From Xenopus tropicalis (lineage: Eukaryota; Chordata; Amphibia; Anura; Pipidae), in assembly GCF_000004195.4 (NCBI RefSeq), contig NC_030680.2, forward strand, positions 793,686-857,685: 64,000 nucleotides of DNA, written 5' to 3'. The position numbers were made by a program, and so were the translations under genes. A model generated the notes under the pieces. It had not been told where the DNA came from. It made no database searches and saw only the letters and a program-made list of their open reading frames with translations. Positions 58,111-64,000 of this stretch are shown here, piece by piece (position 1 is the stretch's first letter; each line of letters begins with the position of its first letter).

Positions 58111-58274
58111 TTCCTAAATATTTGTGGGGGGCATGGGCACCTATATCCCACAAACAGACCCATATAGCTAATTATCTGTGGGGGCCAGCAGCACCCCTTC
58201 CCAGGAGCTGCCATAGTGATTCCAATGGATCGGGCACAAGAACCATACCCCCCTGGCAGAATGGTGCAATGTTT
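58111..58274. other. Short spacer with decayed 35-bp copies
   Basis: Ends of the 35-bp array decay into unique sequence ('atatttgtggggggcatggg', 'aattatctgtgggggccagc'). No gene is visible. Confidence 0.5.
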
Positions 58275-58795
58275 GGGCATTGAGCAGGGGTGGGGATACA
58301 GGTTCTGCACAGGTACTGACCCATACAGCAGGGGGGGGGGATACAGGTTCTGCACAGGTACTGACCCATACAGCAGGGGCATACAGCTTCTGCACAGGTT
58401 AACCGACCCGAGTACCGAAGCAGCGCGGGGGCATACAGGTTCGCCACAGGTACTGACCCAAACAGCACGGATCCGTGGGGGATAACAGCGCTTCTGCCGA
58501 GCAGTAACTGACCCAATAGCAGCGGGGGGGGGATACCAGTTCTGCACAGGTACTGACCATACAGCGGGTGCGCTGGATTCACAGGTTCTGCAGCCCAGTA
58601 CTGCACCCAAATACAGCAGGAGGGATACATTCTGCACACGGTACCTGACCCATACAGCTGGCGGGGCGGACTACAGTGTTACTGCACAGGTACTGACCCA
58701 TACAGCAGGGGGATACAGATTCTGCCCAGGTACTGACCCATACAGCGGGGGGCGATACAGGTTCTGCACAGGTACTGACCCATACAGCAGGGGGG
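58275..58795. repeat. Irregular minisatellite, about 38-42-bp unit, about 13 copies
   Basis: The unit is acaggttctgcacaggtact then gacccatacagcagggggg. The first and last copies are clean; the middle (58380-58680) is noisy. The array abuts the next 19-bp array without a gap. Confidence 0.9.
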
Positions 58796-61196
58796 GACAG
58801 TAGGGCAAGATGGAGACAGTAGAACAAGATGGAGACAGTAGGGCAAGATGGAGACAGTAGGGCAAGATGGAGACAGTAGGACAAGATGGAGACATAGGGC
58901 CAAGTGGAGAACAGTAGACCAAGGATGGACAGCTACGGCCAGATGGCAGAGCAGAGCAAAGTCATGGCGCGACAGTAGGGCAAATGGAGACAGTATGAAA
59001 CAAGAGCGACCAGTCAGGGCAAGGATGGTAACAGTAGGCAAGATGGACAGTAGGGCAAGATGAGACAGTAGGACACAGATGGGGACAGTAGGCAGAGATG
59101 AGACAGTTAGAGCAAGATGAAGACAGTAGGACAAGATGGGGACAGTAGGCAAGATGGGACAGCTAGGCAAGATGAGACAGTAGGACAACGATGGAGACAT
59201 AGGGCCAAGATAGGCGCACAATAGGACAAGCTCATCGGACAAGTAGGGAAGATGGAACAGTAGAGCAAGATGTGAACGAGTAGACAAGAATGCGGCGGAC
59301 AGATCAGGCAAGAAAACAGATGGGCGACCAGTAGGGCAAGAGGAGACAGTCATGACAAGATGAGACAGTAGCGCAAGATGAAACACTAGGGCAAGGATGG
59401 AACCAGTGATAGGGCAAGCATGGACGGCAATGCCGGACAAGATGAGAACAAGTAGATCAATGCGAGACAGGTAGAGCAAGAGGGCGACAGTTAAGCCAAA
59501 TGGAAAGGGGGGGAAAACCCAAAGTTTAGCAGGGGGCCTAAGATGGGACAGCCTATAGCAAGATGGAGAGACAGCCTAGGGCAAGAGGAGACATCTAGAC
59601 AAGATGAGACAATGCGACAATGATGAGACCAGTAGCGACAAGATGGGAGACAATGCGACAAGATGGAGACAGCTACAGCAAGCATAGAGACATAGGCAAA
59701 GATGGGCGACAGTAGGCAAATTGGCAGACAGTAGGCAAGCATGCAGACAGCTTCGTAGTAGGCAAGATGGCAGACAGTAGACAAGATGGAGGACATAGGA
59801 CAAAGATGACACTACGGGCAAGAAAGATGACCAGTCGTAGGCAAGATGGAGAGCAGTAGGACAATAAAGAGACAGTAGGCAAAATGGAACAGTTAGCGCG
59901 CAAACAGAGACAGTAGGCAGAAGATGGATCACAGTAGGGCAAAGATGGAGACAGTAGGGCAAGATGGAGACAGTAGGGCAAGATGAGACAGTAGGACAAG
60001 ATGGAGACAGTAGGACAAGATGGGGAGAGTAGGATAAGATGGAGACAGTAGGGCAAGAAAGAGACAGTAGGGCAAGATGGAGACAGTAGGACAAGAAAGA
60101 GACAGTATCGGGCAAAATGGAGACTCAGTAGGGCAAGATGGAGACAGTAGGCAAGATGGAGACAGTAGGGCAAGATGGAGACAGTAGGACAAGATGGAGA
60201 CAGATAGACAAGATGGATGAGTTACGGGACAAGATGGAGACAGTAGGGCAAGAGAAAGAGACAGTAGGGCAAGATGGAGACAGTAGGACAAGAAAGAGAC
60301 AGTAGGGCAAAATGGAGACAGTAGGGCAAGATGGAGACAGTAGGGAAAGATGGAGACAGTAGGACAAGATGGGGACAGTAGTGCAAGATGGGGACAGTAG
60401 GACAAGATGGAGACAGTAGGGCAAGATGGAGACAGTAGGGCAAGAATGAGACAGTAGGCAAGATGGAGACAGTAGGACAAGATGGGGACAGTAGGACAAG
60501 ATGGGGAGAGTAGGACAAGATGGAGACAGTAGGGCAAGAAAGAGACAGTAGGGCAAGAATGAGACCAGGTTAGGAAAGATGGAGACAGTAGGAATAGTGA
60601 GTGGAGACAGTAGGGCAAGATGGAGACAGTAGGGCAAGATGGAGACAGTAGGGCAAGATGGAGACAGTAGGGAAAGATGGAGACAGTAGGGCAAGATGGA
60701 GACAGTAGGGAAAGTTGGAGACAGTAGGGCAAGATGGAGACAGTAGGGCAAGATGGAGACAGTAGGACAAGATGGACAGTAGGGCAAGATGGAGACAGTA
60801 GGACAAGATGGAGACAGTAGGACAAGATGGAGACAGTAGGGCAAGATGGAGACAGTAGGGAAAGATGGAGACAGTAGGGCAAGATGGAGACAGTAGGGCA
60901 AGATGGAGACAGTAGGACAAGATGGAGACAGTAGGACAAGATGGAGACAGTAGGACAAGATGGGGACAGTAGGACAAGATGGGGACAGTAGGACAAGATG
61001 GGGACAGTAGGGCAAGATGGAGACAGTAGGGCAAGATGGAGACAGTAAGACAAGATGGAGACAGTAGGACAAGATGGGGACAGTAGGACAAGATGGGGAC
61101 AGTAGGGCAAGATGGGGACAGTAGGGCAAGATGGGGACAGTAGGACAAGATGGGGACAGTAGGGCAAGATGGACAGAGGCAAGAGGGACAGTAGGG
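58796..61196 (-). repeat. 19-bp satellite family, array 4 (inverted), about 125 copies
   Basis: The unit gatggagacagtagggcaa is the same family as at 2771, 16988 and 23232. 58796-58900 and 59930-61180 are clean, while 58900-59920 is heavily scrambled by indels. 'caagaaagagacagtagg' and 'gggaaagatgg' variants cluster in 60050-60760. Frames up to 417 codons are repeat readings. Confidence 0.95.
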
Positions 61197-61565
61197 TGAG
61201 TTATATCGCTGATGGCCAATCTATGTCCATCAAGGAGGGGTAGGAGTAGCAGTAGTGCCATACAGTGTAGAGACCCCCATTATAGGTATAAAGCATAATT
61301 TGGGAGGGGGGTGGTAGGTGCCATTACAGTTGGTATGGTAGGTTCTGTAGGTTCTGTAGGCTCTGCAGATTTTGGACCTCAGATCTAACCCTTAGCAGAA
61401 CCCCATAACCAGACATTAGTTTGTCAGTAAGTTGCTGAGACTTTGGGTTCCAATATGGAACAAACCCGAATATGTTTCCCCCCGTTGCCAGAAGAGACCC
61501 CCGGTAGCCGTTCCGCAGCCAAACAGGCGCTGCCCCGTTGCTCCATGGGGTTTTTACAGGCTCAG

Positions 61566-61571
61566 TTTATT
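61566..61571 (-). terminator. Poly(A) signal AATAAA, minus strand
   Basis: AATAAA on the minus strand, 39 bases after the candidate stop codon and followed by 'tgtttgg' and 'gggtctcttctgg' G/U-rich words within about 45-80 bases. It fits a cleavage site near 61545-61555. AATAAA is common by chance, so support comes only from its position. Confidence 0.35.
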
Positions 61572-61609
61572 GGGCAAACACAAGTCCATTGTTATTCCAG
61601 CGCCGGGTG

Positions 61610-61762
61610 TCACAATGTGAGAGACTGAGCCATTTGTAGCAAACGAGAGCGAGACCACCCAGAACGGCCAACCCACTGCCCCCTGTACCTGTTCCGCAGC
61701 TCTGGGCCCCTCATCAACTCTATATTGGGCTCTATTGGGACACCTGTTGCCCCCGTCACTCC
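61610..61762 (-). CDS. Candidate 3'-terminal coding exon, minus strand
   Basis: A strong acceptor (gtgttacccctccccag) ends at 61763. The following frame reads GVTGATGVPIEPNIELMRGP and closes at a TGA (61610-61612) after 50 codons. AATAAA follows 39 bases beyond the stop (61566-61571, minus), as expected for a last exon with a short 3' untranslated region. An alternative is that 74 bases (61689-61762) are an internal exon ending at CAG|GTACAG. A second frame is open across 61554-61922 without any intron. The protein is not recognised. The gene would extend right, through or beyond the 11-bp array. Confidence 0.28.
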   Translation of the reverse strand, partial: GVTGATGVPIEPNIELMRGPELRNRYRGQWVGRSGWSRSRLLQMAQSLTL

Positions 61763-62014
61763 CTGGGGAGGGGTAACACATTAGGGACAGAAATGGGAGA
61801 TGGGACGGGTGTCGCTGCAGTGGGACGTCATTAATTGCCTCTTGTCCATCTGCCCCTGTCTGTGTCACATCAAAGCTCTGGGACGTGTCATCCCACCCAG
61901 AGGGGGCAAATGGGTCTGATCAGCCAATTAGCACTTTATCCGTTTGTATCCATCTCCCTGTACAGTAGCTCGTCTGGGGCAAAGTGACAGCTAGAACTTA
62001 CCCCATAAGCCGTG

Positions 62015-64000
62015 TCCTACTGCACCCTCTACTGTACCCCCACTGCATCCCTACCTTTCCTCTACTGTACCCATACTGTACCCTCTACTGTACCCCCACT
62101 GCATCCCTACTGTATCCCTACTGTACCCCCACTGCATCCCTACTGTATCCCTACTGTACCCCCACTGCATCCCTACTGTATCCCTACTGTACCCCTACTG
62201 TACTCCTACCTTTCCTCTACTGTACCCATACTGTACCCTCTACTGTACCCCCACTGTATCCCTACTGTACCCCTACTGTATCCCTACTGTACCCCTACTT
62301 TACTCCCATTGTACTACTACTACTGTACCCTCTACAGTACCCCTACTGTATCCCTACTGTACCCCTACTGTACTCCCATTGTACTACTACTACTGTACCC
62401 TCTACAGTACCCCTACTGTATCCCTACTGTACCCTCTACTGTACTCCTACCTTTCCTCTACTGTACCCACTACTGTACCCCCACTGTACCCCTACAGTAC
62501 TACTACTGTAACCCTATTGTACCCCTACTGTACCCCCATTGTATCCCTACTGTACCCTCTACTGTACCCCTACTGTACTCCCATTGTACTACTACTGTAA
62601 CTCTCTACTATACCCCCACTGTATCCCTACTGTACCCTCTACTGTACCCCTACTGTACTCATATTGTACTACTACTGTAACTCTCTACTGTACCCTCTAT
62701 TGTACCCCTACTGTACTCCCACTGTACTCCTACCTTTCCTCTACTGTACTCCTACCTTTCCTCTACTGTAACCCTATTGTACCCCTACTGTACCCATACT
62801 TTACCCCTACTGTACTCCTACTGTATCCCTATTGTACCCCTACTGTACTCCTATTGTACCCCTACTGTACCCATACTTTACCCCTACTGTACCCCTACTG
62901 TACCCATACTTTACCCCTACTGTACACCCACTGTACCCCTACTGTACTCCTGTATCCCTATTGTACCCCTACTGTACTCCTATTATATCCCTACTGTACC
63001 CCTACTGTACCCATACTTTACCCCAACTGTACCCCTATTGTACCCCTACTGTACCCCTACTGCACCCCTACTGTACCCTTACTGTACTCCTACTGTATCC
63101 CTACTTTACCCCTACTGTACTCCTACTGTACCCATACTTTACCCCTACTGTACCCCTATTGTACCCCTACTGTACCCCTACTGCACCCCTACTGTACCCT
63201 TACTGTACTCCTACTGTATCCCTACTTTACCCCTACTGTACCCCTACTGTACCCCTACTGCACCCCTACTGTACTCCCACTGTACTCCTACTGTACCTCT
63301 ACTTTACTCCTATTGTATCCATACTGTACCCTTACCGTACTCCTACTGTATCCCTATTGTACCCCTACTGCGCCCCTACTGTACCCTTACTGTACTCCTA
63401 CTGTATCCCTATTGTACCCCTACTGTACTCCTATCTGTATCCCTACTTTACCTTTACTGTACCCCTACTGTACTCCCACTGTACCCCTACTGTACTCCTA
63501 ATGTATCCCTACTGTACTCCTACTGTACCTCTACTGTACTCCTATTGTATCCATACTGTACCCTTACTGTACTCCTACTGTATCCCTATTGTACCCCTAC
63601 TGTACTCCTATTGTATCCCTACTGTACTCCTACTGTACTCCTATTGTATCCATACTGTACCCTTACTGTACTCCTACTGTATTCATACTGTACTCCTATT
63701 GTATCCCTACTGTACTCCTACTGTACCTCTACTGTACTCCTATTGTATCCATACTGTACCCTTACTGTACTCCTACTGTATCCCTATTGTACCCCTACTG
63801 TACTCCTATTGTATCCCTACTGTACTCCTACTGTACCTCTACTGTACTCCTATTGAATCCATACTGTACCCTTACTGTACTCCTACTGTATCCCTATTGT
63901 ACCCTACTGTACTCCTATTGTATCCCTACTTTACCCATACTGTACCCCTACTGCACTCCCACTGTACTCCTACTGTACCTCTACTGTACTCCTATTGTAT
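62015..64000. repeat. 11-bp minisatellite running off the window, about 180 copies
   Basis: The unit is tactgtacccc (11 bp) with tactgtatccc, tactgtactcc, tactttacccc and tactgcacccc variants arranged in short recurring patterns, so higher-order repeats of several units are present (for example in 63260-63900, where blocks of about 90-100 bp recur). It is flanked on the left by unique sequence and has no right end in the window. Frames up to 359 codons (TVPLLYPYCTP) are repeat readings. Confidence 0.95.

Larger units (their letters stand above)
61197..62014. other. Unique spacer, 0.8 kb, contains possible gene 3' end
   Basis: Non-repetitive except for 'ggtaggttctgtaggttctg' duplications near 61335. 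Holds the minus-strand terminal exon candidate and poly(A) signal described separately. CCAAT at about 61923. Confidence 0.4.

Noticed and set aside
1..64000. CRISPR array
   Set aside because: Repeats are head-to-tail without unique spacers, there are no cas genes, and the DNA is vertebrate-like.
1..64000. tRNA, rRNA, snRNA or microRNA genes, and endogenous viral genes
   Set aside because: No tRNA B-box/cloverleaf, rRNA-like stretch, snRNA hallmark, reverse transcriptase, integrase or capsid motif was seen on either strand; a covariance-model scan would be needed to exclude small RNAs.

Overview
This window looks like vertebrate nuclear DNA, most likely from a frog of the genus Xenopus. It has no operons, ribosome-binding sites or recognisable bacterial or viral genes. 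It does have CpG-rich promoter-like patches, CCAAT, YY1 and CTCF-type motifs, splice-like signals, and scattered interspersed-repeat fragments of a kind I associate with Xenopus (an 'agggaaactaaagcct' element, an 'actgcacatgctcag' element, a 'gttgctaggg' element). The species call rests on recollection of repeat flavour, not on a database search.

Layout. Roughly 44 kb of the 64 kb (about 68%) is tandem repeats, arranged as about 30 separate arrays with units from 11 to 135 bp. The arrays are separated by 0.2-2 kb of ordinary, mostly non-coding sequence. Left part (1-23 kb): 39/41-bp, 19-bp, 20-bp, 21-bp, 33-bp, 135-bp, 30-bp, 19-bp, 30-bp and 30-bp arrays. Middle (23-46 kb): a 5-kb 19-bp array, then 28-bp, about 18-bp composite, 112-bp, 22-bp, 44/51-bp, CA-rich, 51-bp and a second unrelated 112-bp array, then a foldback structure whose two arms each carry an 18-bp array. 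Right part (46-64 kb): 48-bp, 25-bp, about 132-bp, 42-bp, 82-bp, 35-bp and 40-bp arrays, another 2.4-kb 19-bp array, and an 11-bp array running off the right edge. Nearly all long open frames are by-products of stop-free repeat units and are not annotated as genes.

Genes. No gene can be named. The best gene signals are: a housekeeping-type promoter with a possible short first exon on the plus strand (about 38.8-39.18 kb); a possible first exon on the minus strand at 19.83-19.86 kb; a possible 3'-terminal exon with a poly(A) signal on the minus strand at 61.57-61.76 kb; and two weaker minus-strand exon candidates at 3.5-3.7 kb and 54.6-54.9 kb. If real, most arrays would lie in introns or between genes. 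The evidence does not support joining these pieces into one gene model.

Most notable: one 19-bp satellite family occupies four arrays in both orientations; a 48-bp minisatellite carries about 22 copies of a near-consensus CTCF core and sits next to a perfect YY1 motif; a foldback element of about 3 kb has a minisatellite inside each inverted arm; an 82-bp array carries about 27 tandem poly(A) hexamers; and an array of alternating 44- and 51-bp blocks shows a 723-bp block duplication. Several arrays are clean at the edges and indel-ridden inside, which probably reflects unpolished long-read gap filling more than biology. I found no convincing new molecular system.
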